From: Drechslerella dactyloides | Lineage: Eukaryota; Ascomycota; Orbiliomycetes; Orbiliales; Orbiliaceae | DNA length: 64,000 bases | Assembly (NCBI GenBank): GCA_020064725.1 | Contig: JAGTWJ010000017.1 | Span: 4,526,001-4,590,000 of the forward strand | Direction: 5' to 3' | Shown: positions 21,316-33,151 of the stretch, in pieces | Layout: each line of letters starts with the position of its first letter | Position numbering within the stretch: position 1 is the stretch's first letter | Made by a program: the position numbers and the translations under genes | Notes under the pieces: model-generated | The model's input: only the letters and a program-made list of their open reading frames with translations | Told to the model about the DNA's origin: nothing | Database searches by the model: none

Positions 21316-23820
21316 ATGTCGAGCCCACCATCCCAGGACTGGCGCTTGGGCAACATAGTATCAAATGACTCGCAAGTTCTTACAGGCGCCTTTCAGATTC
21401 AAGCTCGAGATGTCTTTTTTGGAAGCTCCGACGCTCGTAAATGTCGGTGTATTGATGCTTATCCAGCCTTCGAGCACGCTGATCTAACATTGAGACTAAC
21501 CTCTTTTTATAGCACAACCTCCAACCAAACTACTCTCGACCCTTCCTTTCCACCAAAATCCCGACTTCGTCAATCGAGGCGATACCCTCACCGAGATCGA
21601 CAAAAGGTGTTCTCGACCGGGCGGTCGCGCGGCGCTTGTCGGCCTGGGCGGCGTAGGGTCAGTAAATCAAAACCCTCCGACATCCGCAGTGCTAAAATTC
21701 TCTTAGGAAATCTCAACTTGCTATCGAGTATTTCTTCAACGTCCGAGAAAAGCCGCAGCGAATACAGGTTTTCTGGGTGTATGGGAGTAGTACGGCAAAG
21801 TTCGTCGCGGCGTACAAGGATATCGCAGATAAGCTCCAACTGCCAGGACGGGATGACAGCACGGCAAATATGCTACATCTGGTGCATAATTGGCTGTGTA
21901 GCGAGGATAGCGGACGGTGGTTTATGGTCCTCGATAACGCCGACGACAAGAACCTCTTTTTCCCACAAGAACACAGCGCCGCGTCCAAAGGTTCTGTTAG
22001 CAGCATCAAGCTCGCAGATTTCCTCCCCAAAAGCCAGAATGGATCAATTCTTATTACATCTCGAAATAGAGACCTTGCCAGGAAGCTCACTGGCAGAGAC
22101 AACGACGTCCTTGAAATTCAACAGATGAGTCTAGATGAAGGCCTCAGTTTACTACAGAATAAGCTGTCACGACCGGATAAGCCAGTGGTAGAGCTGAGGT
22201 CAGGACCGGATTCGGAACCAGCGAAAGCTCTGTTAGCTGCACTGGGCTACATGCCACTCGCGATAAGCCAAGCGGCTGCTTATATAACCCAACGTTACCC
22301 ACCAGTTACTATACAAGGATATTTACAACAGTTCCACGACAGCGATGAGAGGAGGGAAGAGCTTCTGACTCGGGAGTCGCTGGATTTGTGTAGAGAAGAG
22401 GGGGCATCCAACTCTATCCTCGCCACGTATCAGATATCTTTCGAGTATATCCATGAGGAGAGGCGGCCTGCTGCTGACCTACTTGCGTTTATGAGCTTCT
22501 TCAGCCCTCAGGGAATTCCCGGGTTTATGATATGGAACCATTTTGACGGCAACGCAGATGCTGAAGATGGTAGAAACCGGAGACACAGAATCGACAGCGA
22601 TCTAGCCTTCTTGATAGACTTTTCGTTGGTGGCGACAAATCCGGATGGTGACACCTTTGTGATGCACCCACTGGTCCAGTTTGCAACAAGGACATGGCTC
22701 AAATCTTTGGCAATAGAGGGACGGGTGCGGCAAAATTTCCTTGCTGCCCTGTCAACAGAGTTTCCGAATGGAGCGTTTGAGACCTGGTCACAATGTCAGC
22801 TGCTCCTACCGCATGTTGAACCATGGGTGAACATGCAGTTGACAAACAACGAGGATGCGGCATGCTGGACGAAAGTTATGAAGAATGCGGCGTCGTACTT
22901 GAAAGGTCGAGGACTTTATACTCAAGCAGAATCTATGGCTCGGCGGTCATGGATAACAACAAAACAAGTTTTCGGAATTAATCATCCTTATACGTTAATA
23001 AACGCCCAGGTCTTAGCCAGCGTGTTGTACGACCGAGGAAGTCTCGAGCAAGCCGAGCAGATACTTCAAGGACTCTTGAACTTGCGTAAAGATTGGTTGG
23101 ACTGCCGCAATGACTTAGGGTTGGTGCTGATGAGCAGGGGGAGGCACAAGGAAGCAGAGCGTTTGTTCCGACAAGTATCAAAAGAATATGAACTAACACA
23201 GGGGAAAAAGAATCCTTCGACACTAGCGGTCCTTACCAATCTGGCAGCGACATTAAAAAACCTTGGGAAGTACGGAGAAGCTGAGCAGATGATCCGGCAA
23301 GTACTGGAGGACGAAATAGAAGTACTAGGAGAAGAACATCCAAACACTATAAAAAGCATGCAAATTTTAGCGAGCATACTATCACGTCAAGGGAGATATC
23401 AAGAATCCGAGCAGATGTTCCAACGAGTGCTGGAAGATAGGGAGAAGATACTTGGACCCGATCATCCATACACGCTGAGAGCCGTGGCATGTCTTGCAGC
23501 CGTCAAAATTTGGCAAGGGCGGTACGATTCTGCATCGAAGATGTTTCAAAAGGCGCTTGATGGATTTGAAAGAAACCTGGGACCGTATCACGAACTTACG
23601 ATAATGTCTCGCAACGAGCTCGAAACATTGGCGCGAGTTATATGGTCAGTATTACTCATGTATTCACTGCTGTTACCACTGCTGATTATTTGGATGCGGA
23701 CTTAGTGAGCAAGAGGAGTTGTTGTCGAGTCGATTTGTACGTCCCCTATACCTAGCTGAAGTTAAGATTGTCGAGGCTATAGCAGATGTAAAACATACGC
23801 TGACAAAGCCGATGAACTGA
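21316..23820 (+). CDS. NB-ARC/TPR STAND receptor (fungal NLR-like)
   Basis: A STAND-class NTPase like those in fungal non-self recognition and heterokaryon incompatibility; cytosolic. Exons 21316-21436, 21513-21657 and 21707-23644 are clear. A fourth, 23706-23820, is likely and gives 772 residues; without it the frame stops at 23705 with a hydrophobic tail. Order: a short N-terminal segment (1-40), a linker with PFHQNPDFVNRGD, and the P-loop LVGLGGVGKSQLAIEYFF split by an intron between GGVG and KS. Then Walker B-like WFMVLDNADD, SILITSRNRDLA (sensor), GYMPLAISQAAAYI (GLPL-like) and a winged-helix MHPLVQFATR (MHD-like). At least four TPRs follow (for example GKYGEAEQMIRQVLEDEIEV and GRYQESEQMFQRVLEDREKI). 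There is no large N-terminal effector domain, so signalling probably relies on a partner. Confidence 0.88.
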
Positions 23821-25205
23821 AGGGAAAACTCAATTTGATACGTCGTTTTCACGCCCGCATGAACAGGGCGATAGGAAAACACAGCGCAACTCGATAAAAG
23901 GATGCAAGCGGGACCAAAGTGTTTTGAGGGCTACACTGCGCGCACAATCCATGATTCCTACGATTGAAGCTTGTTTTGGTCTTTACCCGTTCTCTATCAC
24001 GCCTCTGGACTCTGGCACCCAGCCCGATGGTGAATTTATCCAACCACCTATCACCAGCACCACGAAACATTGACTTTCCTCGGCCGCGAGGGCTTTGTCA
24101 CCCGCAACTTGACTCGACGCTATACTAGAGGTCACATTGATCTAAACTAATACGGCTAGTACACACCTAACGGTACGGAATTGTACGGGAAGCCATCGGC
24201 AAATCAGGTACGTGCGTCTAGATCACTTATCAATGTGGCGTTTCTTATTATACATCATTTAACCTTTAAGGTTGTGCAAGAATTGCCTGTTGACTCGCGT
24301 GTATCTCTCATCTAGCGGGACATTGCGAGGCGCTCGAGATATATCAACCGGAAACACCGCCGGTGTAGACGTCACTGCGCCTTTTTAATTTCGCTAGGCT
24401 TTTTCAGAAGCTTGCAACTTAGTTTTGCCAGCCCAAAGACCAACAGTCTGGCCTACGGACGAGACAAAGTTATGGCCATGTCCAGCCTCGAGATTGAATT
24501 GTCTTGTCTAGCTTGATCCACGATCCAGTCTAGAATCTCGGTGTCTTGGCACTACAGCCAAAGGCTGGCATCACAAGCTCCTAAATCAGCCAAAGAAATA
24601 CCGCCGACATCTACCAACCTCTGTGTGTATAACAGCACCATGCCGAGTTGAGGGTGCGGCGCTTGCCTCTGTCGGGACGCAGCGTTGCTAGAGCTGTCAT
24701 AAGTAGTATAGCCTCCGAAGTCCGTCGGAATATACCCTGGCAGGTGCGGCGGGTTGCACGAGTAAAATGCAACAAGCCAATATAATATAACACATTAACC
24801 CCAATTCGAAGTAGAGAACCCTTAAACTAACCCTCAGTTGTCAGCAAGTCTAGCGTGAAGTAGCTAGTCATGTTATATCATGCTGTGATATATGATAAGA
24901 ATCCTATGGGATCTACGACTCGGATATATGAATGTTAGAGGTTGGGAGATGGCCTTCTATTACACTGTATTACTCGAGTCGCATATCTAAGCAAAAGCTT
25001 ATTCCGGTAGCCGTATAACATACGTCTCCTATCATATTACCTCAGCTGCATGCCTTAAGCCCTACAAATATACCCAGGACCCATTTTATCCGCTCATATA
25101 TAGTCCCGTCCAGTCCCTTCGACATTTTGACCACCGTTTTAACATCTAATCATCCGACGAACACTCCAGCTGGAGACGCGGTCCAGCGCCCATAATATCA
25201 AAGAG
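23821..25205. other. Intergenic region
   Basis: No gene supported. The sequence near 24780-25080 is AT-richer than its surroundings. Contains the promoter of the type II membrane protein. Confidence 0.4.
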
Positions 25206-26425
25206 ATGTCGCCCGCGAACACCAGACTTCTCGATAACGAGGCCGGGGAGGCCCCGGAAAGCCGGTTCACTCACAGCTCCAGCTTTCTGCCGCTGGGCCT
25301 GTCCAGGCCGCTCAAGACACCGCCCCGTGCGATGCGAATAGCTGTCGCGCTGCTGACATGTATTGCTGTCTTCCTCGGGCTGTCGTTTAGTCATCTCGGT
25401 CCGTCGTTAGCTGCCGAGGTGCGTATATATAGATACAACCCCTTGCATTCTATATGTATGCAGCTCACCTAACCGCGGTGATTCAGTCCAAATTCGCATT
25501 CAACTTCCATAACTCACCAAGCACCCACGACACCTCCCGCCCACTGATCCTCTATGCCTACCATGAGACCGAAAATGCCCGTCGAAACGCTCTCTTTTTC
25601 ATCGCGCACGGCCTGCACGCCGCTGCGGACTTTATATTCATCTTGAACGGCGAGACGAACCTGACGGAGTCGCTGCCGGTCGCATCGAACATCCGCAGCG
25701 TCCAGCGGTCGAACACTTGCTACGACATGGGTGCGTACAAGGAGGTGCTAACCGCGGACGACGGGGCGCTTCTAAAGCGATATAGTCGCTTCATTCTCAT
25801 GAACGCGAGTATTCGCGGCCCGTTCCTCCCCCCCTGGAGCCGCGAATGCTGGAGCGACGTCTTCCTAGACAAAGTCACCGACACCACAAAGGTACACATA
25901 TAATTTCAGATCCCAAAACCTTGTTGCAGTTCCGCTGACCAAGGATATATACAGTTGGTCGGTATGACGTATAACTGCAAATCTTATTTCGGATTCCCAC
26001 ACATCCAATCCATGATCCTCGCAACCGACCGCACGGGCCTCGACGCCATCCTCCCAAGACTCTCCTGCGCATCGGACTGGATGTCCGCAGTCTACATGGA
26101 ATCCAACACGACAGAAGCAATCTGGGATGCCGGCTACTCCGTCTTTGCGCTCATGTCCGCCTACAGCAGCCACAGCGACTACCCAGCCGTCTGCACTAAC
26201 GGGGACGTCCTGTTCGAAGGCGCCTACTTTGGCAGCACCCTTCATCCGTACGACACCGTCTTTCAGAAGGCGAATCGGAACTACGGTGTCAATACGCTTG
26301 CAAGGTTGACCGAGTGGACGGATGCTGCGGGTTACTCGAGCTGGGAGGTATGTGGGCGCGGCGCTAGGGAGAAGATGGGTCCCTTGGGCGGCTGGGGGCG
26401 GTGGAACCAGACGCCGTTCGAGTAG
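25206..26425 (+). CDS. Type II membrane protein, glycosyltransferase-like
   Basis: A 362-residue protein from exons 25206-25418, 25487-25891 and 25955-26425, with all phases clean. A polar N-terminus (1-42) is followed by one transmembrane segment (about 43-62, IAVALLTCIAVFLGLSF) and a lumenal domain. This is the layout of Golgi glycosyltransferases. The domain begins PLILYAYHETENARRNALFFIAHGL and has NTCYDMGAYKEVL, SRFILMNASIRGPFLPPW, VGMTYNC and a Cys-rich, Trp-rich remainder. This resembles fungal proteins distantly related to rhamnan-synthesis F-type glycosyltransferases, but I cannot name the family with certainty or see a DXD motif. N-glycosylation sequons occur at NLTES, NASIR and NTTE. 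The donor and acceptor are unknown. Confidence 0.75.
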
Positions 26426-27071
26426 TTTTTTGTTCGATAATTTGGCTGGCTAGCTGGGATTTCTGCGTTTAGATGGGGATATATATACACATAGACATGC
26501 GGGGGTATGTGGGTGTTTTCGGGCCTTTGGAGTCTTTATATTTATGATGCAAGCGAGATCGAGATCTAATTGATCGATATGAGTTATGACTTTAAATACA
26601 TACAGCTCTTCGTGCGACCTGGCTTACAAGACCAATATATGCATACAGCTCACCGTAAACTAATTAAATCATCGTGATCAGATGGCCGGCTGTCTTAAAT
26701 TTATAAAGCCAGACACTAATTCAGTCTCTACACTAACGTTATACCGAGACCGGGCAATGCGAGAGACGGCGTTACAACTTGCTTGAGTCTCGCGGCTAAG
26801 GGCAGAGCGAGTCTGCCACGCAGGTGCTTAAGCAGGGTGTATGATTGAGCTGGCAGTAATCATACACCTGGTGGTTGTGCCATAGCACTTAAACCCGAGT
26901 GCACGATATGCGTGAGGTATAAATCGCGATGCATGGCGGTTCGCTTTACGTAACAAGATATACAGTATCAAAATGTCTACAATAGATCGTGATTCGTAAA
27001 CTACAATGCCTACAGCCCGCTTTGACTACCCTATATTCAATACATGCTACATGCAACCAAAGTCTCGACCT
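26426..27071. other. Intergenic, convergent 3' ends
   Basis: Between the stop of the type II protein and the stop of apm1. Nothing coding-like. Confidence 0.5.
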
Positions 27072-28631
27072 TTACGTCTGCGTCGGCTCCGGCAACCGCA
27101 CCTCGTACTCGCCTGTCTGCGTGATATACCGCACCCTACATACCATTAATCTTCTGAAACAAACGCGGAGACCGAGACAGGGAAAATGTGGACTCACCAA
27201 GGTAAACTCGGATACTGCAGCTTCGGCTCGATAATCTTCAGATACCGCACCTGAATACCGCTCACCGTAAAATACGGAATCTCAAACTTGACGCTGATCG
27301 GCCGTTTTTTCCGTTCGGGTTCCTGCTCCTTGACGCTTGGCAGGCCGAGTTCCGCGCGCATGAGGAATTCTTTCCCGCCGCCGAATTGCTTGATTTTCCA
27401 GATTATCGCGCATTTTTCAGGCGCGTAGTGGACTGAGCCTGTGTTTGTGCGGAAGCGCGGGGTGTCTGCGTCTTCCGGGACGGGGACGACGATTTCGACA
27501 TTGTTCGCTGTCGAGCGCCGTTTGAACTGTGCTTTTGCCTACGAACAGTTAGACGGGGCTACACAAGAATGGATGCTGTGAAAAATAGAGGCAACCTACC
27601 TTGAGCATGTACTCGATGCGCGTGTTGGAGTGGTTTTCGACGACGCACTCGACCCAGATCAGCGGCTTGACGGCCGTGTTGAGCCGGTAGCTCATCAGCT
27701 CGAACTCCCCATCCGGCGGGATGAAGGAGATCGTGCGGTCGTTCTCGAACCGCGACAGTCGCACGCACTGGTGGAACTTGACATCCTCCATCTCGATCTG
27801 CTTGCCGCGACTCGTGCGGCCGGTACTCTCAAACATCACTTTATCGTTCAGGCCTAACCGCAGCTCGGGCATGCCGGACAGGTAGCACTTCATCTTGATC
27901 GCGCCGAGGATTTCCGAACGCAGGACGTTGCCGTTCGAGTTTACGAGTAAGTTTACGCTCTCGATAACGTCGAGGAAGACCTCGTTCTTGCGGTACCGGA
28001 TCCCCTCGGAGCGCCAGGAGACGGCGTTGGTGAGCGCAATCGGCGGACGGGCTTGGACTTCCAGCTTGTGGGACTCCTGGGTGATGTATTCTTGCAGGAT
28101 TTTGGTCTCCGTGGTCTGCGGGTAGCCAAAGTCCATCATCTCGTCGAGGAGCTCGTAGATGATGACAAAGTTGTCGCGGATGGATTCTTCCTCGAGCTCC
28201 TTGAAGTATTCGGTGAAGACGGCGACGACCTTGTGCAGGAACAGCAGGATTTCCGTCGCATTGCTGTTGCGCTTGGTCAGGGCGAGGAGATAGAGGTTGT
28301 TGTGCTTGATGTAGAGGTACTGCGGGTGCGTGATACGTTAGAGTCGGCTCGTGATATGGCGGCCGTGGAGGTGGACGCAGGAAGGGTATGGTGTAGGCCT
28401 ACGTTGATGCCTTCGTGGGAGAAGCACGGCGGGACAGCGGAGCTTTCCTCCTCGGCTTCGAGCAGCAGGACGGGGAACTTTTCCACAGCGGACATGGGGA
28501 TGTCGCCCCGGTAGTTTCGCGCGAGGAGGGTCTGCAGAGCTGTGGTTAGCAAGCTGAGCGGCTGCCAATTCGGACACGCGGGACGCACACACCTTGCCCT
28601 TGAGGTCTAGGAAGAAGATTGCCGACGCCAT
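27072..28631 (-). CDS. apm1: AP-1 clathrin adaptor complex, mu subunit
   Basis: Medium chain of the AP-1 adaptor, which recruits clathrin and binds YxxPhi sorting signals at the trans-Golgi network and endosomes. The 13-codon first exon MASAIFFLDLKGK (28631-28593) joins TLLARNYRGDIPMSAVEKFP at 28531, a near-invariant N-terminus. The longin domain continues through YLYIKHNNLYLLAL and MMDFGYPQTTETKILQEYI. The mu homology domain starts at about residue 165 (AVSWRSEGIRYRKNEVFLDVIE) and includes the signal-binding face (KCYLSGMPELRLGLNDK, FIPPDGEFELMSYRL). The last intron splits PSLPW from VRYITQ; the protein ends VRLPEPTQT. The loop after ELGLPSV is short (KEQEPERKKRP), lacking the Gly-rich insertion of some ascomycete orthologues. 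Conservation is so high that the call is secure. Confidence 0.97.
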
Positions 28632-29208
28632 GGCCGTCGATGCCTGCGATGGCGAGCGTGGACGGATTCGGTGATGGAGGTGGTGGTGGTGATGAGGGAC
28701 GCGCGAGGTTGAGCTGCAGCTGTGGCTGGTGCGGTGGAGGTGTCAGCGAGCAGCTGTCGTCTCGGCCAGAGCCGCATTTCTTGGCGCCGCGGTCGCATAA
28801 AATTGCGAACCAGGCACAAATTTCTTCCTCTTCTCTTCTCTTCTTTTTTTCTTCTCCAAGCGTCATATTAGACAGTGCGGGCCAGCGACCACGATAACAC
28901 TAACAATTATCATGAACCATCCATTGCTGCCATGTCCGCGATTATTCGACGCTGAGAAGAAACCCCCGGCGACCGGGCCGTATAGCTCTGGTTTTCTATC
29001 AGGCGTGGCTCGGTCTGCCGTTTGGGTTCCATAAGAACTTGCCTAGGCTGCTGCTTGTCAGCTCCGTGCTTGGGGAAGTGTCAGAGGAATCCAACAGACG
29101 TATGATCGAAGTATCATCCGGTGTATTATCTTAGAACTGTGCTGGAGGGCTATGTTACATGGAATATTGATCGCACCGCACGTGCGAGATGATACGAATG
29201 CGCGACAT
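28632..29208. other. Intergenic, apm1 promoter
   Basis: Upstream of apm1 and downstream of the F-box-like gene. Contains pyrimidine-rich TTCTC tracts (28825-28860). No gene. Confidence 0.45.
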
Positions 29209-30594
29209 CTATCCATCAGATAAGTGACCGAGCACCATCACAAAGAAATCGGCGGGCGGTCTCCCTAGCACCATGAGCCACTCCATCAACGGCCCGCCGT
29301 CTCTGGCCGCCTGCTGCCAAACCTCCTCGTCGTGCAAAATCATCGTCCCGGCGACCTTGACTGGGAAGCTCTCGGGTGCCGGTTGAGATGGCGGGTATCG
29401 CAGCGATCGCTCAGCGACACTTTTCCCGCCTGACGCGACAAGGTCCATCACAAAGAGCACCCACACCCAATCCTCTATAATCGGTGAATGCCGCGGCCAA
29501 CCCGCCTTCTCCAGCCGTCCTCCTCCGTTCCGCCACTCCAACATGACTTCCCGAAGCCAGCCCACGGATGCAATCTGTGGGTCGTCCGGGTACGTCGGGC
29601 TCTTGAACATCCGCAGCATCTTATAGTCGTCGTGCCTCGAAACAGCGTCCTCCTGTTGCGACAGCTCCGGCTCCAGCCGCTGTGTGTCACCAACGTCCGG
29701 CGGCATCACGGCAAGGCGGATCAAAGAAACATCAAGATCGACGTGGAAGTAGGATAGCAGCAGATACACCATCGCCGCGCACCGTTTCCGTATCGCAATC
29801 TCCAGAGCACGGGCGCACCAAACCCCGCGGTCCTCAAGGTTGACTCCTGCCCAGAATGCCGGCATGCGACGGGAGACCTCGCGCAGGAACTGCATCTTTG
29901 CAGGCGTGTACGGCGGGAGCAGGAAGCGGTGTTTAGGAAACGTGATGGTGCGTAGGTCCAGCATCTGCCATGCGACCCGGTACTTCAATGCCGGAATATA
30001 TATTGGGTTGTTTTCGGCCCAGGTGAGTAGATGGCTGTAGCCGCCGTCCTCGTCCTTGTGGTCGACAGGCGGTGGCATACTGAGCGTCCAGGGAACCGGG
30101 TCGTTCGTCGGCCAGGTGTCAAAACTGGTCATCACGGCGAGCGGACACGGCCGGGCGCCGGGATAGTCTGCCATGAGACGGTCACGGAAATGCCGTTCCC
30201 ACAGCGAAGACTCCACCTGCCGCATCAGCGGGAGCGTGAAGAAGCGGCGGGATATCAGGCCCGACATCGCGACTTTGTACTCCTCCTTGGGCAGGGATCC
30301 GTCGACAATGACAGATCTGAGCATGGCAGTCCGCATGTACGGCGAGGAGAGCGTATTGATGAGGTAGCGATTGCATAGTGCGAGGTTCGGGTTGTAAGAT
30401 TCGAAGAAGATGTACTGCAGGAGCTCGACGGGCAGGCGTTCCAGCCACGATGAGGACGGCGCTGGCGTCGGTGAAGGGACGGAAGGCGTCGAGACAGAGT
30501 TTGAGGGTGTCGAGGCTGACGAAGCCGTGGAGGGCGTCTGAGACTTGTTCGCCCGGGAGCGACGGGACTGCTCCCCGCGCCGCAGGAAGCCCAT
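29209..30594 (-). CDS. F-box-like protein, single exon
   Basis: A 461-residue intronless protein. Residues 1-50 are basic then Ser/Thr/Pro-rich and disordered. Next comes LERLPVELLQYIFFESYNPNLALCNRYLINTLSSPYMR, which reads as a degenerate F-box (LPxELLxxIF). The rest (~380 residues) contains repeated Trp/Pro-rich stretches but no LRR, WD or ankyrin repeat I can identify. This arrangement is common in lineage-expanded ascomycete F-box-like proteins. A role as an SCF substrate adaptor is inferred from the box only. The first ATG in the frame (MGFLRRGEQSRR) is at 30594; the three codons before it begin with TTG. The gene shares no obvious sequence beyond the box with the small F-box protein at 2145-2483. 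Confidence 0.72.
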   Translation of the reverse strand: MGFLRRGEQSRRSRANKSQTPSTASSASTPSNSVSTPSVPSPTPAPSSSWLERLPVELLQYIFFESYNPNLALCNRYLINTLSSPYMRTAMLRSVIVDGSLPKEEYKVAMSGLISRRFFTLPLMRQVESSLWERHFRDRLMADYPGARPCPLAVMTSFDTWPTNDPVPWTLSMPPPVDHKDEDGGYSHLLTWAENNPIYIPALKYRVAWQMLDLRTITFPKHRFLLPPYTPAKMQFLREVSRRMPAFWAGVNLEDRGVWCARALEIAIRKRCAAMVYLLLSYFHVDLDVSLIRLAVMPPDVGDTQRLEPELSQQEDAVSRHDDYKMLRMFKSPTYPDDPQIASVGWLREVMLEWRNGGGRLEKAGWPRHSPIIEDWVWVLFVMDLVASGGKSVAERSLRYPPSQPAPESFPVKVAGTMILHDEEVWQQAARDGGPLMEWLMVLGRPPADFFVMVLGHLSDG

Positions 30595-32368
30595 TTGAAA
30601 CAATTGTAGTGCAACTTAAAACTGGTGATGTTGGTGTCTGGAGTCGCGATGCGTCGGCGCCAAGAGTGTGGAACCTTGAGCGCCGGGCCGCAAAAACGTA
30701 GAGCCGAAGCCCAGCAGCCGAGCCGAGTTGGTCCCGTCTCGAGGCCTCCCACCAGGCCAGACCGCAACGCAGCTTCACGTTCGTTATCCGCCCTGGAATC
30801 CGCGCCGATATAGCCCCTTCAGAGCGTGCTATAGCGGCCGCTGACTAATCGGGCCTGGACTGCGGTCTCTCCAACGCATCCCCCCACGTCCATTACTACG
30901 GCCGCCTGGTGTAACAGCCGTAGGACGGCGCTTGACCCGCATGCATGGCCCCGTCCGCATCGTGCAACCACCCGCACGATCGATCGATCGTACAACCGCC
31001 CGTTCGTGGCTGTCTTAGCTTCGGTGCCATCCCGTCTGCGATCAACCCGGAAACCTGCCGTGCTATTATAATTAAATCTCGTGGCGGCACGCGGACGTCG
31101 GGACGCAAGGGGGTCTGTTCGTTCAACGTTTCGTATGCAATGACCTAGCTCCGGCGCATAGATATCTGCAGCGCGGTCTAGAACTGCACGAGCCCATAGT
31201 ATACTACCATTCCTCTATATGATATATAATAGCAGCATCGTATTATATATAATAGGTATCATAATGGTTATGTAACAGCCGCTGGCCGGCCGAGGAAGCC
31301 CTGATCCGAACCCGCCGTGCCGTGTCAACCTCATGGTGGTTGTAACCGGCGATGCACTAGGAAATCTCGATACATCATGCATGCACTGCTATTACACTAT
31401 TTGTCTCATACGGAATGAATCGAAGTGTGTCCATAGCAGGACAATCGCATGCTAGCGTTGAGGCTGAACTTGCCTGGACATGCTATACTGCGTATACGCC
31501 GGTGTTACCAGTATCGGACATGGAACTCCAGTGCCACCCAAACGTACGACTACTTAGCTTCCTGGTCATGAGTTATACGGACCAATCTCTAGCTAGATCT
31601 ATTGAACGGATATCCACTGGAAGCACGGGTATACACACGTATACGCGCGAATTATATTATAGTTACTATACTACTGGTTACCAACAAAAGCACTATGCCA
31701 TCCCTAGCCGCATGTACGGAAACTGCTGCAAAATCACTACACCGAAAACAAGAAATATCAAAAACTGAAAAGCCATCTATAAACTACAATAACCAATCTA
31801 TAAGCTTCAACAGCAGTAAAACAAAATAATGATGAGTTTTTGCGCCGAGTTTTTGCCCCCCGCTCTCTGTTCCGTGCTGGTCTCGTCCTACGTATGCGTA
31901 TACGTTTTTGCTGGTAACGATACCATACTTTACCGTCCCGTCGCCTTTTTGCTAAATAGATTTGTGCAGTACGCATGCATGCCTGAATGAATGAATGAAT
32001 GAATAACACGAATGCATGAATGAATGAATGAATGAGTGAAGAAAGTTCAAACCACCCGCAATCATAGCGCTCGTAAGTAAGTCTGGGGTATATACGCATG
32101 CACGTGCGTATATGGGGTATGGGTATAAAAACGGCCGTCTCGAAGGGAACTGAAAGAATTAGAGATGGAAAGGAATGAAGGATGGAAAGAACAAGAATCC
32201 AGGCGCCCGATATTAAGAAAGATATAGAACGCTTGCCGAAATGATGGATAGCTTCGAAGCTTCGATTAGGAGTGATATTTCGAAAAGGCCGGGATTAATT
32301 TATTAGCGATATAAGGATGGATTAGATGATCGAGTGAGTATATTGGACCTGGTGTCGATTCGATATTA
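30595..32368. other. Intergenic region with TGAA microsatellites
   Basis: No gene supported. Holds AT-rich inverted sequence near 31215-31255 and TGAA repeats at 31983-32037. Confidence 0.45.
31983..32037. repeat. TGAA microsatellite, two tracts
   Basis: Two runs of the tetramer TGAA separated by a short non-repeat. Confidence 0.85.
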
Positions 32369-33151
32369 TTAAAACGCACACCCGCGGATGCCGTGCACCC
32401 GCTCGTGCAGCATTGCCGTGTCGCCGCTCTCCAGAAACGAACCAAAGTCGTCCTGCGGCCCGTCCGGCAGAAACAGCAGCGAGTCGTCCAGATTACTACC
32501 AACTATCAGCTCACAGCCACACAGCATACAGTGTTTATAAAGGGGAGTGTCGTATACCCACATTATGGTCCTCCGCCGCTTGGTAAACTCGTCGGCACCC
32601 GCGCAGGACACATCACTATCCCCGCGCCGCCGCATCTTCCGCTTCAACACTCCCTTCTCCCTTCGTACCGGCGAGAAGGACAGCGGCGGCGGCGAACCGG
32701 GTACCGACAGATCGTCCTCGCAGTAATAGTAGCTTCGCGAGGACATGACGGCATCAGGCACAGGCATCTCCAGCGCGTGGCCCAGCGCCATCGTAAGCTC
32801 CAGCAACCGCGGGAAGGACTCCGGCGACGCTGGCGGGTCCAGTGCTAGCTGCTGCCGTTTCTTTATCGGCGTTCGCGGCGGGTGGAAGTGCAAGTTTGCG
32901 GATGCGTGCTTCGTCGGACTGGGTGGCGGTGCGCGGGGTGGGGACGGCGGGTCCTGTCGGCTAAGAGACGTCGGACGGATGGTGGCGGCGGGGGCAGCAG
33001 TAGTCATGCATAGGGCCGCGGTTGGGATGAGTCGCTTCTGGGGCTCCGGGGTCGGCGGCGGTGGGCGAGGCGGGCGCGGCGGGGAGGGGGGATCTCGTCT
33101 GGAGTGCTCGACGGGCATTGTGTGTCGGCTGCGAATATGCAAGCTGGACAT
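32369..33151 (-). CDS. Proline-rich protein with basic segment and C-terminal CxxC, unknown
   Basis: A 260-residue intronless frame that I do not recognise. The N-terminal 100 residues are Pro-rich with a repeated element, RRDPPSPPRPP and SRQDPPSPPRAPP, which look like SH3-type ligands; several SP/TP sites also occur (SPTK, TPIKKR, SPVRREK). A basic cluster (KRKMRRRG, FTKRRR) at about 180-205 could be a nuclear localisation signal. The C-terminus has YKHCMLCGCELIVG, a possible half zinc site, and ends HGIRGCAF. Expression is supported only by frame length and codon-like composition. The upstream 5 kb is gene-free, so regulation may be complex. Alternatively it is a lineage-specific orphan. 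Confidence 0.6.
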   Translation of the reverse strand: MSSLHIRSRHTMPVEHSRRDPPSPPRPPRPPPPTPEPQKRLIPTAALCMTTAAPAATIRPTSLSRQDPPSPPRAPPPSPTKHASANLHFHPPRTPIKKRQQLALDPPASPESFPRLLELTMALGHALEMPVPDAVMSSRSYYYCEDDLSVPGSPPPLSFSPVRREKGVLKRKMRRRGDSDVSCAGADEFTKRRRTIMWVYDTPLYKHCMLCGCELIVGSNLDDSLLFLPDGPQDDFGSFLESGDTAMLHERVHGIRGCAF

